Source: Paratinospora sagittata
Taxonomy: Eukaryota > Streptophyta > Magnoliopsida > Ranunculales > Menispermaceae
DNA length: 64,000 nucleotides
Reading direction: 5' to 3'
Assembly: GCA_035771175.1 (NCBI GenBank)
Contig: CM069605.1
Location: 19,918,288 to 19,982,287, forward strand
In this document: piece by piece, positions 24,502-37,529 of the stretch
Numbering within the stretch: the stretch's first letter is position 1
Layout: each line of letters opens with the position of its first letter
Position numbers and translations under genes: made by a program
The notes under the pieces: model-generated
Told to the model about the DNA's origin: nothing
The model's input: only the letters and a program-made list of their open reading frames with translations
The model's database searches: none

Positions 24502-27500
24502 TTGGCTAGTCAACTTACGGGTGTGACTAGAAGTGGTATACAAAAGCCAACACAAAGGCTTGGCTCAAAGCTTTACCCTAGCCAACATAAGGGCTTGGTT
24601 AGAAAGCCACACCCGCTTATATACACAAGGGCTTGGTTAGAAAGCCATATTCTAGCCAACACAAGGGCATGCTTAGAAGGTCACACTATAACCAACTTAC
24701 GTGTGTGGTTACGAGCTATACAAGAGTTTGGTATATTCCCTATTGACAGACACGTCAACGATACATCAAGATTACGAATGACGATGAGAAGTTTTCTACA
24801 AAACTCTCAACAATATTAAGCTTACAATATTGAATGAAGTAACACTACTATTCCAACCACAATGATTTAAATGATGCAATGTGTTGAATTTTTTTTCACA
24901 AATATTCAATCCATTCAAATATATATGATATGAACTCAAGAATCGAATGTGCACACGTATCTAGATATTGATAATAACAATGATATGTTTAAAACACAAG
25001 AATCAATATATAATGATGATTAAAACTTGACGATTCTAATAGTGTAAATGATTAAGATCAAGAGTCAAACAAACCAAGTGTGGATTTATGTAATCGAGTC
25101 AATATAGTATAACTTAAACACATGAATCGATTCAAGAAGATATTTATGAAACCACTAAACAAGATACTGTTATATAACGATAAAAAAGGGTCTCACAAAC
25201 ACTATTCAAAATGAAATCAATTTTCAAGATATATGAAATTTTGGTCATTAAGCATAAGTAGAGTAAATAGGTTATCACCTAAGTCAAATTCTATGGTTTT
25301 GACAGTTTTGATCTTTGGCTCAAGGATGTTAAGCCTTAAATCATGAGCATCCGCTCTGATACCACTTGTTAGCCTAGTATTGTAGTCAAAAAGAGGGGTT
25401 AAATTGGACTTGGCAGATTTTTGCGTTACCTTTCGATTAATATAGTTAAACAGATATAGTGCACAATAAGGTAACAATCAAATTAAAAAAAAAATGTTGG
25501 AAAGATAAAGGGACACGGAGATTTAAAGTGGTACAGTTCTCATTGAACCTATGTCCACTACCTATTCACTGCGATCATGATTTTGCAATACACAATTCGC
25601 TAGTCAGCTTTCGGGAGTTACTAGAACTCGTAGACAAAAGCCAGCACAAAGGCTTGGCTCAATGCCTTACACTAACCAACGTAAGGGCTTTGTTCGAAAG
25701 CCACACACCCTTACCTTCACAAGGGCTTGGTTAGAAAGCCATATTCTAGCCTACACAAGGGCTTGCCTAGAAAGCCACACTATAACCAACTTATGGGTGT
25801 GGTTACGACCTATACAATACTATGGTATATTCCCTATTGAAAAACACGTCAACGATACATCAAGAATACGAATGACGATAAGAAGTGTTCTACAACACTC
25901 TCAACTATATTAAGTTTACAATAATGAATGAATTAACACTACTATTCCAAGCACAATGATTTAAATGATGCAATGTGTTGAAAGAATTTTTCTCAAATAT
26001 GCAATCCATTCAAATATATATGATATGAACTCAAGAATCGAATGTGCACACGTATCTAGATATTGATTCAACAATGATATGTTTAAAGCACATGAATCAA
26101 TATGAAATAATGATTAAAACTTGACGCTTCTAAAACTATAAATGGTTAAGATCTAAAATCAAACAAACCAACTGTTGATTTATGAAATCGATTCAATATA
26201 GTATAAATTTAACACATGAATCGATACCACAAGATATTTATGAAACCACTAAACAAGATACTATGATATGACGTTCAAAAAGGGTTTCACAAACACTATT
26301 CAAAACGAAATCAATTTTCAAGATATATGAAATTTTGGTCATTAAGCATAGGTGGAGTAAATAGGTTATCACCTAAGTCACATTCTATGGTGTTGACCAT
26401 TTTGATCTTTGGCTCAAGGATGTTAAGCCTTAAAACATGAGCATCCGCTCTGATACCACTTGCTAGCCTAGTATTGTTGTCCAAGAGGGGGGTTAAATTG
26501 GACTTGGCAGATTATTGCGTTACCTTTCGGTTAATATAGTTAAACAGATATAGTGCACAATAAGGTAACGATCAAATTAAAAAAAATGTAGGAAAGATAA
26601 ATGGACACAGAGATTTAGAGTGGTACAGTTCTCCTTTAACCTATGTCCACTACCTATTCACTGCGATCATGATTTTGCAATACACAATTGGCTAGTCAGC
26701 TTACGGGAGTGACTAGAAGTCGTATACAAAAGCCAGCACAAAGGCTTGGCTCAAAGCCTTACAGTAACCAACATAAGGGCTTGGTTGGAAAGCCACACAC
26801 GCTTACCTACACAAGGGCTTGGTTAGAAAGCCATATTCTAACCAACACAAGGGCTTGCCTACAAAGTCACAACCACAATGATTTAAATGATGCAACGTGT
26901 TCAAATAATTTTTCTCAAATATGCAATCCATTCAAATATATATGATATGAACTCAAGAATCGAATGTGCACACGTATCTTGATATTGATTCAACAATGAT
27001 ATGTTTAAAGCACATGAATCAATATGAAATAATGATTAAAACTTGACGATTCTAAAACTGTAATGATTAAGATCGAGAATCAAACAAACCAAGTGTTGAT
27101 TTATGAAATCAATTCAATATACTATAACTTTAACACATGAATCGATACCACAAGATATTTATGAAACCACTAAACAAGATACTATGATATGACGATCAAA
27201 AAGGGTTTCACAAACACTATTCAAAACGAAATCAATTTTCAAGATATATGAAATTTTGGTCATTAAGCATAGGTGGAGTAAATAGGTTATCACCTAATTC
27301 ACATTCTATGGTGTTGACCATTTTGATCTTTGGCTGAAGGATGTGAAACCTTAGATCATGAGCATCCGGTCTGATACGACTTGCTAGCCCAGTATTATAG
27401 TCCAAGAGGGGGGGTAAATTCGACTTGGCAGATTTTTGCATTACCTTCCGGTTAATATAGTGAAAAAGATATAGTGCACAATAGTTAACAATCAAAATAA

Positions 27501-30500
27501 AAAAAAAATGTATGAAAGATAAATGGACACAGAGAATTAGAGTGGTACAGTTCTCCTTGAAGCTATGCCCACTAACTAATCACTGCGATCAAGATTTTGC
27601 AATACTCTATTGGCTAGCCAATTTACGGGCGTGACTAGACGGCGTCTACAAAAGCCAACACAAAGGCTTGGCTCAAAGCCTTACACTAACCAACGTAAGG
27701 GCTTTGTTCGAAAGCCACACACCCTTACCTTCACAAGGGCTTGGTTAGAAAGCCATATTCTAGCCTACACAAGGGCTTGCCTACAAAGTCACACTATAAC
27801 TAACTTACGGGTGTGGTTACGAGCTATACAATAGTATGGTATATTCCCTAGTGACAAACACGTCAACGATACATCAAGAATACGAATGACTATGAGAAGT
27901 GTTCTACAGCACTCTCAACTATATTAAGTTTACAATAATGAATGAATTAACACTACTATTCCAAGCACAATGATTTAAATGATGCAATGTGTTGAAAGTA
28001 TTTTGCTCAAATATGCAATCCATTCAAATATATATGATATGAACTCAAGAATCGAATGTCCACATGTATCTATATAATGATTCTAACAATGATATGTTTA
28101 AAGCACAAGAATCAATATGAAATGATGAATAAAACTTGACGATTCTAAAAGTGTAAACGGTTAAGATCGAGAATCAAACAAACCAAGTGTTGATATATGA
28201 AATCGATTCAATATAGTATAACTTTAACACATGAATCTATACCACAAGATATTTATAAAACCAACAAACAAGATACTGTGATATGACGATCAAGAAGGGT
28301 TTCACAAACACTATTTAAAAAAAATCAATTTTCAAGATATATGAAATTTTGGTCATTGTGCATGGGTAGAGTAATTAGGTGATGACCTAAGTCACATTCT
28401 ATGGTGTTCACCATTTTGATCTTTGGCTCAAGGATGTTAAGCCTTAAATCACGAGCATCCGCTCAGATACCAGTTGCTAGCCCAGTATTATAGTCCAAGA
28501 GTAGGGGTAAATTGTACTTGGACTTCACAAATTGGACTTCACAAATTTTTGTGTTACCTTTCGGTTAATATAGTGAAACAGATTTAGTACACAATAGGTA
28601 CCAATCAAAATAAAAAAAATGTAGGAAAGATACAGAGATTTATAGTGGTACAGTTCTTCTTGAACCTATCTCCACTACCAAATCATTGCGATCAAGCTTT
28701 TGCAATACAGTACTTGCTAGTCAACTTACGGGCGTGACTAGATGTCGTATACAAAAGCCAGCACAAAGGCTTGGCTCAAAGCCTTACACTAACCGACATA
28801 AGAGCTTGGTTAGAAAGCCACACACGCTTACCTACACAAGGGCTTGGTTAGAAAGCCATATTCTAGCCTACACAAGGGCTTGCCTAGAAAGTCACACTAT
28901 AACCAACTTACGGGTGTGGTTATGAGCTATACGATAGCATGGTATATTTCCTATTGACAAACACGCCAACGATACATCAAGATTACGAATGGCGATGACA
29001 AGTGTTCTACAACACTCTCAACAATATTAAGCTCACAATATTGAATGAGTTAACACTAGTATTCCAACCACAATGATTTAAATGATGCAATGTGTTGAAC
29101 TAATTTTTCTCAAATATGCAATCCTTTCAAATATATATGATATGAACTCAAGAATCGAATGTGCACACGTATCTTGATATTGATTTTAACAATGATATGT
29201 TTAAAGCACAAGAATCAATATGAAACGGTGATTAAAACTTGACGATTCTAAAAGTGTAAATGATTAAGATCGAGAATCAAAAAAACCAAGTGTTGATTTA
29301 TGAAATCGATTCAATATAGTATAAGTTTAACACATGAAACATATGACGATCAAAGAGGGTTTCACAAACAGTATTTAAAACGAAATCAATTTCCAAGATA
29401 TATGAAATTTTGGTCATTGAGCAAAAGTGGAGTAAATAGGTTATCACCTAACTCACATTCACACATTATGTGGTGTTGATCATTTTGATCTTTGGCTCGA
29501 GGATGTTAGACCTTAAATCATGAGCATCCGCTCTGATACCACTTTCTAGCCCAGTATTATAGTCCAAGAGGGGGGTAAATTCGACTTGGCAGATTGTTGC
29601 GTTACCTTTCGGTTAATATAGTTAAACAAATATAGTGCACAATAGGTAACAATCAAAATAAAAAAAATGTAGGAAAGATAAATGGACACCGAGATTTAGA
29701 GTGGTACAGTTCTCCTTGAACCTATGTCCACTACCTAATCAATGCGATCAAGATTTTGCAATGCACTATTGGCTAGTCAACTTACGGGCGTGACTAGAAG
29801 TCGTATACAAAAGCCAGCACAAACGCTTGGCTCAAAGCCTTATACTAACCAACATAAGGGCTTAGTTAGAAAGCCACACACGCTTACCTACACAAGGGGT
29901 TGGTTAGAAAGCCATATTCTAGCGTACACAAGGGCTTACCTAGATTGTCAGACCATAACCAACTTACGGGTGTGGTTACGAGCGATACAATAGTATGGTA
30001 TATTCCCTATTGAAAAACACGTCAACGATACATCAAGATTACGAATGACGATGACAAGCGTTCTACAACACTCTCAACAATATTAAGCTTACAATATTGA
30101 ATGACTTAACACTACTATTCCAACCACAATGATTTAAATGATACAATGTGTTGAAATACTTTTTCTCAAATATGCATTCCATTCAAATATATATGATATG
30201 AACTCAAGAATGGAATGTGCACACCTATATAGATATTGATTCTAACAATGATATGTTTAAAGCACAAAAATCAATATGAAATGATGATTAAAACTTGACG
30301 ATTCTAAAAGTGTAAATGATTAAGATCGAGAATCAAACAAACCAAGTATTGATTTATGAAATTGATTCAATATAGTATAACTTTAACACATGAATCGATA
30401 CCAAAAGATATTTATGAACCCACTAAATAAGATACTGTGATATGAAGATCAAAATGGGTTTCACAAACGCTATTAAAAACGAAATCAATTTTCAAGATAT

Positions 30501-30675
30501 ATGAAATTTTGGTCAGTAAGCGTGGGTGGAGTAAATAGGTTATCACCTAAGACAAATTCTATGGTGTTGACCATTTTGATCTTTTGCCCAAGGATGTTAA
30601 GCCTTAAATCACGAGCATCCGCTCAGATACCACTTGCAAGCCCAGTATTATAGTCCAAGAGGGGGGGCAAATTGG
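24502..30675. repeat. Satellite block upstream of the minus-strand chromovirus
   Basis: Anchors fall at 24502, 25596, 26688, 27610, 28714 and 29769, with spacings of 1094, 1092, 922, 1104 and 1055. The monomer anchored at 26688 has lost about 190 bp near 26868, where the array jumps from gtcac to aaccacaatg. The monomer before 28714 contains a small internal duplication (ttggacttcacaaa repeated, near 28520-28550). The segment ends inside a monomer at ...gggggggcaaattgg, where the element at 30676 is inserted; attgg (30671-30675) is its TSD. Confidence 0.92.
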
Positions 30676-30935
30676 TGTCACGACCCACTATACGTGACGT
30701 CATGACCGGCACGGGAACCTCCGAGTATACCCTCCGTCGGTACACCCGACGTCCCGTCAGCCTAAAATACATATACGAATCCCCGAAAAAGAAATGAAAG
30801 TACATCATTAACAACCAACTATCATGATCATAATGAAATAAAATATTACTTCTCCAAAGTTTTACAAACATAAAATTCCAGAGTCTTCAAAATGATACAA
30901 AACCCAACACATCTTGGTGTTATCATGTACATAAT
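30676..30935 (-). mobile_element. 3' LTR remnant of minus-strand family B element
   Basis: Only the end of the LTR survives, starting (element orientation) at about 30935 with attatgtacatgataacacc and finishing in GGTCGTGACA at 30676. It joins directly to pol coding sequence (…ggatcccat) at 30935/30936. The junction shares a few bases (ata), suggesting a microhomology deletion. It includes the TGACGTCA palindrome close to the LTR end. Confidence 0.88.
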
Positions 30936-30996
30936 ATGGGATCCATAGTCTCCCTCTATACCTCAAGACATCATCTGGACCAATCTGCCAATCGAC

Positions 30997-33900
30997 CTAG
31001 TCAACACTGTCTGCGTATCCACGGTACATGTCATAATCTGGACAATGTTCCTGTAAATATCTAACCCTCGGAATATGGGCATCCGCAAGCTGCACGTGCA
31101 TCTGAGCACATATCTCAGTAAGTGGTGCGTTTAAGAGTATACTCATCATCGTCACTCTCTCAAGTAAATGCCACTGCTGGGCAATCTGAAAAGCAACCAC
31201 CTGAGTCTCTGCTCGCCTACGGCTCAAAGCATCAGCCACAACATTGGCTTTGCCAGGATGATATTCCAAAGAGAAATCATAATCCTTTAGTAACTCGAGC
31301 CATCTCCTCTGTCGCATATTCAGCTCCTTCTGATCAAAGAGGTACTTCAAGCTCTTGTGATCGGAAAACAAAGTGAACCTCTCACCATAAAGGTAATGCC
31401 TCCATAGCTTCAGTGCAAATACAATAGCGGCCAGCTCCAAATCATGCACAGGGTAGTTCTGCTCATGCACCTTAAGCTGTCTAGATGCATATGCAACCAC
31501 TCGACCCTCCTGCATCAGTACACATCCCAGACCTAAGAGTGATGCATCAGTATAAATTACCAACTCTTTCCCAGGCTCTAGAAGAATAAACACTGGAGCT
31601 GTAGTCAACCTCTTTTTCAACTCACTGAAAGCTCTCTCACAGGCATCCGACCACGTGATGGCCACGTTCTTCTGAGTTAGCTTAGTTATCGGCGCGGATA
31701 TCTTGGAAAAGTCCTTCACAAACTTCCTGTAATAGCCAGCCAAACCCAGAAAGCTACGAATCTCGGTCACTGTGGTAGGTCTTGGCCAATCAATGATTGC
31801 CTCAACCTTAGCAGAATCAACAGAAATACCCTCTGCACTAACCACATGACCCAAGAATTTCACCTCAGTCATCCAGAATTCACACTTGCTCAGCTTGGCA
31901 TACAGCCTATGCTCCAACAATGTCTGCAAAGTAACTCTGAGATGACGTTCTCGATCCTCTCTTGTCTTAGAATAGACTAGGATATCATCGATGAAGACTA
32001 TAATGAACTGGTCAAGGTACGGCCTGAACACTCTCTGCATCAGATCCATGAACATTGCTAGTGCATTAGTCAACCCGAAGGGCATCACCAGAAACTCGTA
32101 ATGTCCATACCTCGTCCGAAAAGCAGTTTTCGGCACATCCTCATCTCTTATCCTCAACTGATGGTACCCAGACCTCAAGTCAATCTTCGAAAAGAACTTG
32201 GCCCCAATCAATTGGTCAAACAAGTTATCAATACGAGGAAGTGGATATTTGTTTTTCACAGTCACCTTATTCAGTTGACGGTAGTCTATACACAAACGAA
32301 GACTCCCATGTTTTTTCTTGACAAACAACACAGGTGCTCCCCAAGGTGACATGCTAGGAGAAATAAATCCCTTGTCCATCAGCTCATCAAGCTGGGCTCT
32401 GAGTTCGTTCAACTCTTTCGGTGCCATACGATACGGTGGAATGGAAATGGGTTTAGTGTCGGGCATCAACTCAATGATAAAGTCTACCTCTCGCCTAGGC
32501 GGCAAGCCAGGTAACTCATCAGGAAAGACCTCTGGGTACTCGCAGACTATAGGAATGTCTGCTAGCTGAATACCCTGACTCACATCATCCACTAGCATCA
32601 AACTCGCCATCGTAGCAACCTCATCATCAGTGGCTAATCTACCCTCGGTAGGTGGTCTCGATGCAGTCCTGCCTCGAAAGACGAAGACTGGCTCTCCGGG
32701 TATTTGAAAGATAACCCTCTTGCTGAAGCAATCAATGTGAGCGTGATACGCTGCCAGCCAATCCATACCCAAAATGGCATCAAACTCTAGGAACTCTAAG
32801 ACTCTAAGGTCAACAGACATCTCATGGTCCTCGAATCTCACAATGCATCCCACACATACCATATTAGGGTAAATTCTCTCACCGGCCGCCATACTCAAAA
32901 TCAACGGCGTACTACTCCTAACAGTAGACAATCTCAATCTATCTACTACACCACCAGAAATAAATGACAGAGTAGAACCAGCATCGATCAAGACATACAT
33001 CAAAGAATTGCAAATGCTGATTGTACCTTCTATTAGTTGTTTGCTAGCCTCAGGATCTGCCTGCGTAACAGCTCTGTCATGTTCTCTGGTAGGTGCAGTT
33101 GTAGGACTAAACTGACCAAAAGGCATCCTCTGTGGACACTGGTTCCTCTTATGCCCTGGAGTCCCGCAACCATAACACACAATCGGCCTTGGTACTCTAG
33201 GTGCAAAAGATACAGCCTGCGACCCGGTTCCGGTTGTCTGCTGTCTACCAGATCTGACAAAACTCTGTTGCTGCTGCTGGGATCGACTAGAAATCTGAAC
33301 ACTGTGGCCCGCAGCTGGTGGTACCACTGATACTGGAGCGGAGGCTACAGATGCCTCATATCCACTGCCGTTGAATCTTGGCCTGTTATTGCGTCGGCCT
33401 TTCCTGCCACTGAAATACTGTGCCTCTGACCCTGCCTGTTGAGTCTGAATTGTAGGAGCTGCGGGTGTCTGGACTGCTGCAGGTAACCTCATCTGAGAAT
33501 TTGCCTCTGCGGCCTCAAAATCTGCGGCCTGCCCCATAGCCTGCGCATAGGTCTGCACGCCAGCCAGTGCCAAACCCTCACGGATACGACCTCTGAAACC
33601 ATCCTGTATCCTCTGCATCCTCAGCTCATCGGTAGAAACCATCTCTGGAGCGAAGAGTGCCAATCTGTTGAACTCTTTCTCGTACTCTCTCACGGACATG
33701 TTGCCCTGGGTCAGATGTAGAAACTGGATCCGACGTTGATCCCTCTCGGCCCGTGGATAGAACTTTACAAAGAACAACTCCTTGAATCTAGTCCAAGTCC
33801 GGACCTCGCCCTCGAGATGCTCCACCCGTTCCCACCATTTGTTAGCCTTGCCAATCAGCTTAAACCTGGCAAGCTTGACCTTATCATGATCAAACGCCCT

Positions 33901-34146
33901 CATATCACTGAATATGGTCTCCATCCGAGTCAACCATCCCTCAGCAAGCTCTAAATCAAGACCTCCCGGAAACTCAGCAGGATCCCGAAACTTGAAGGCT
34001 TTCATAACCTTCTCATAGCGATCCTTCTCTGCCCGCTCAGCCTCAGTCTCCCCAGCTACGACATGCTGGACCCCAGCTGGTCCTGCCTGCTCTGCCTGAT
34101 CCCCTACTACTGCTGCCACACTACTGTGCTCTACAACTACTGCCAC
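30997..34146 (-). pseudogene. gag-pol of family B element, truncated before integrase
   Basis: A 1049-codon open frame. In order: gag capsid region (about residues 45-210), basic Gln-rich linker, CCHC zinc knuckle [14 protein letters not shown] (genome 33138-33180), aspartic protease with [10 protein letters not shown] (about 32960-32990), reverse transcriptase with FIDD in place of YVDD (about 31984-31996), and RNase H with TDAS (about 31540). The frame has no ATG at its start. The family gag ATG survives at 34183, but about 90 bp after it are deleted compared with 43927, shifting the frame. It ends at a TAG where the sister copy has CAG, and pol continues only to about 30936 before the deletion. 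Integrase and chromodomain are absent, so it cannot transpose by itself. The long frame suggests fairly recent inactivation. Confidence 0.88.
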
Positions 34147-34369
34147 ATCATCCTGCAGTGGTGGCCTAACACCCTGGGTCCATGGCTGATCCTGTATTTT
34201 TTCTTCTCTTGTAAATATCTGAAATTCACAATTAGGAAGAGCTCAATCAGGATCACAATCCAGGAAAAGTTACCCCTAAGATAACTACCCATAATCATAC
34301 TCATAAAGGCAATCATAATATCATATAAGTCTTTTATTCTTTTAAGGATTTTAAACCTAAAACACTCTC

Positions 34370-34381
34370 GCTCTGATACCA
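34370..34381 (-). other. PBS of minus-strand family B element
   Basis: TGGTATCAGAGC on the minus strand, a perfect 12-nt complement to the 3' end of initiator tRNA-Met. It lies 4 nt (acta) after the LTR end at 34386. The sister element has TGGTATCAGAGA at the same place. Confidence 0.92.
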
Positions 34382-34385
34382 TAGT

Positions 34386-37300
34386 TGTCACGACCCACTA
34401 TACGTGACGTCATGACCGGCACGGGAACCTCCGAGTATACCCTCCCGTCAGTACACCCGATGTCCCGTCAGCCTAAAATACATATACGAATCCCCGAAAA
34501 AGAAATGAAAGTACATCACTAATAACCAACTATCATGATCATAATGAAATAAAATATTACTTCTCCAAAGTTTTACAAACATAAAATTCCAGTTGCGAAA
34601 TCATGCTAAAATTTCATTGCGAAACATAAGGCCTTTTTGTCACACCCTGGGTTGCACAGCGTGCCCCCTACCCAGGTTCAATGGATACTCAAGTTGCTAA
34701 ATCTAACCTTATGAGGAAGAGGTTGCGAGTTCGAACTTGGGGGAGGCCCCTGGATTGTGCAGTGTTCTGCATAGGGAAAGGACAAAGGTCGTCGGGTGCG
34801 TGCAGTGTTCTGTGGACCCCAATGAAGACAATACTGTGGATATATAATGGCTAGGCGTTCTCCACTGCGGTGGTGCGCCCGCACCTGGGTAGGGGGCACG
34901 CTGTGCAACCCAAGGTGTGACAGTTATTATGTACATAATTATCAAAATACAAAACTAAATGTACAACACCTACATGAAACAAAAACAAGGGATGCTCCGC
35001 AGTCAAGCCTTCCCTTTTCCTTTTCTATCAGATCCTGAAAGAAGATGGTGAGGTGTGAGCTACAGCCAACTCAGTGAATGTTATTTACAAGGGGCATATA
35101 CGTGCATTTATAAAACATGGTAAGATCATAAAACAGTTGAAATGTCATGATGACGAAATATATTACATACATGCTAACATAATGCATCAAGTCATACATA
35201 AGATGATGCATAACATTTTGTAGTCATGCTCATGCAATCCTAACACCTCCTGAGTATGGGGGTTTCAAGGCCTGGTGCGCGACACACAGCGCCCGAACAC
35301 ACACACAATACTCGTATTCTAATAGGGTTTATGGGGTCGTGCAGCACGTAGGATTAATTTAAACAAACCTACCCATACACAAGGCATAAAACCCTCTGCC
35401 AGGTACACAACTGGGATCGCCGCTAGACTTACGAGAATTTCCAAAAAGAGGAAATTCCAACTAGGGGCCTCAACCCAAATTGTCATCCCAATGAATTATG
35501 CTCAAATGAATTTCATGGAATATTAAAACATGCATACCATCATACATAAGTATTTAAAACATTTCTATACTACAATGCCACATATAAATAATCCAAAAGT
35601 AAAAGAACACTCACTCTTGATTGGCTAAATCTAGCCAATCCAATTGCCAAAACTTTCCAATTGACTAAACGGGTTCAAGATCAATCACAAGACCTGGAAA
35701 TAACATGGTTCACACAACTGAAAATCAGTCATAAAGTGTGTCAAAACCCCATGTTCAAACCCAATCTAAAGTCAATTAGATTCTAAATTGATTACCCCCT
35801 TGAGCCAATTTCCTTATTGGCCAACTTGATCATTTAGACTCGATTAAACTAAGATTGACCTAAATTGAATGTAATAGGGTGATCCCATGATCCAACCACT
35901 AATATACGTGAAATTCAATTATAATTAGGGTCAATTAGACTATACATCAAGTCAATTTCATCAATTGACTAAGTCTTGGTCAAAATCCCCAATTAGGCCA
36001 ATATAAAACATAAGGTCAAAATGAACTAAATCATATCAATTTAACATAGGTTCTAACATTTTAAACCCATGATTCTACTCAATTTGGGTCCAATTAAACA
36101 ATCCCCAAGTCAATTTCATAAATTGACTTGCTTTGGGTGAAAAGTCCCAATTTGGGCAAAATCCCCAAATTACATGCAACATTGCCAAAGTACATGAAAA
36201 ATGTCAAATACTTAGCCTAGATCAAAATTAGTCAACCTTAGGGTGTCCATTATGAGAACCCACTGAATTCAATCATCAAACAACCCTAATCATGTCCAAT
36301 TAGACCTACATTGCATAATTTTCCTGATTTTATATCAAGAGCATCAAAAGCCCCAAATCTGGAAATTTTCACACATATGCCCTATTACCAATTTTACACT
36401 AGGCCACCATGTTCAACCATGAATTTTACAGATCTTGCAACATGGAATCATCCACAATGGCCACTAGATCAACATAGTTGACATGCAAACATTTTGAAAA
36501 AGTCTAAGGCCATAAACTAAGTATAGGTCATTTGAACTAAACCTTCCAATTTCTTGCTAGAAATTGAGGCTTTCACCATTAGTGTACTCCTTGCACTCTC
36601 TAATCACACATATGTGATATGCAAGACTCAACTCCAACTTTGGTCTTCCACCCATCCAAGGTTCATCACAATGCATGCATCAAAATGAAACCCTCATGCT
36701 CAAAATAAAGCTATCATGCAACTAATAGAGAGATTCAAGGAAGAAATGGAGGAAAAATACAAACCTTAAGGTATTCTTGAGCAAGAAACCACCAAACCCT
36801 AACTTTCCTCTCCTTTTCTCCTCTTCTCTCTTTTCTGGCTGAGAAATGAGCAAATGAGCCTAAAATCACGTTTTGGTTGCTTAAATAGATAAGCTTAGGC
36901 CCACAACTAAAAGTTGTCAAAACTATCAAAAACCCAGTTTTCCTGTTACAATACTTGCATTTAGATAGTCCATTTCTTGCAAAATACGCACGACTTTAAC
37001 ATCTTAACCGTTCAAAAGTTGAATGAGTAAGTTATCAACATTCTGGTAACTTTAGGCTCAATTCAACGGTAAGATTGTGAGATCTATCTGTTCGATCAAA
37101 ACTGCATAAGAAAATCCCAAAATCCGTGAAACAGTGTTTTGCGTCTTATAACTCAAAGTAGGTAACTCCAATCAAGATCTTCACCGTACATAATGAAGAT
37201 CTATCATATAAGAATGAGCTGACAAAATTTCAGCCCAATCAGAAAACGGATCTAGGAGCTCAAACCATTGATGTAAGTTGTGACAGAAATTTCTTCCTCC

Positions 37301-37529
37301 ATGGAGAAAGCTCCACTGGATCCAAAACATCGTTTTTGAAATGTTTTGACGTCGAACGGGTCTCCGATGATTCCGAAATTTCATGCACACCCTTTATGAT
37401 CTAAAATCATGCAAAGACACTCGAACTTACGTACTTTGAGCATCAAAATACATATACACATACGTATACGAATATGTATAGGGTACACTATGGGTCAAAA
37501 TGACGTCACCTAAAGGCACGGGTGCTACA
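34386..37529 (-). mobile_element. 5' LTR of minus-strand family B element
   Basis: In element orientation it starts TGTAGCACCC at 37529 and ends GTCGTGACA at 34386. It is 3144 bp, against 2868 bp in the sister element. The difference comes mainly from an insertion/replacement at about 34594-34922 holding the inverted-repeat element. The LTR of this family has TGACGTCA near both ends and the CACTGAG...AGCTCA motif (35048-35084 here). Open frames inside (for example 69 residues at 37181) also occur in the other family B LTRs but cross no recognisable domain, so I do not call them genes. Confidence 0.9.
34638..34922. mobile_element. 285-bp TIR element with tRNA-like core
   Basis: Terminal inverted repeats of 40 bp occupy 34638-34677 and 34883-34922 and match at 39 of 40 positions; the outer ends are TGTCACACC / GGTGTGACA. 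Between them, 34685-34740 looks tRNA-derived. It has an A-box-like stretch (actcaagttgctaaatc), an anticodon-stem-like pair (aacct / aggtt) and a B-box-like gagttcgaac (34727-34736). This mixes features of MITEs (TIRs, small size) and SINEs (polymerase III boxes). No clear TSD is visible. On the left an unexplained 44 bp of non-LTR sequence (34594-34637, with two ttgcgaaa) separates it from the LTR. The TIRs are GC-richer than the surroundings. The 76-78 residue frames across it are chance. Confidence 0.7.

Larger units (their letters stand above)
30676..37529 (-). mobile_element. Family B Ty3/gypsy chromovirus, internally deleted
   Basis: A 6854-bp element on the minus strand flanked by the 5-bp TSD ATTGG (30671-30675 and 37530-37534). 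In element orientation it has a 5' LTR (37529 down to 34386), a 4-nt spacer, a perfect 12-nt PBS, gag, protease, reverse transcriptase, RNase H and then an abrupt fusion into the last about 260 bp of the 3' LTR. Integrase, chromodomain, polypurine tract and about 90% of the 3' LTR are gone. The 5' LTR has gained a 285-bp inverted-repeat element. Family membership is set by near-identity of protein and LTR to the element at 40861-60070. Clade Tekay/Del is my best guess from the polyprotein layout and long LTRs. Confidence 0.92.

Noticed and set aside
34685..34760. A functional tRNA gene inside the inverted-repeat element
   Set aside because: The acceptor stem cannot be formed and the D and anticodon arms are imperfect. 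It is at best tRNA-derived.
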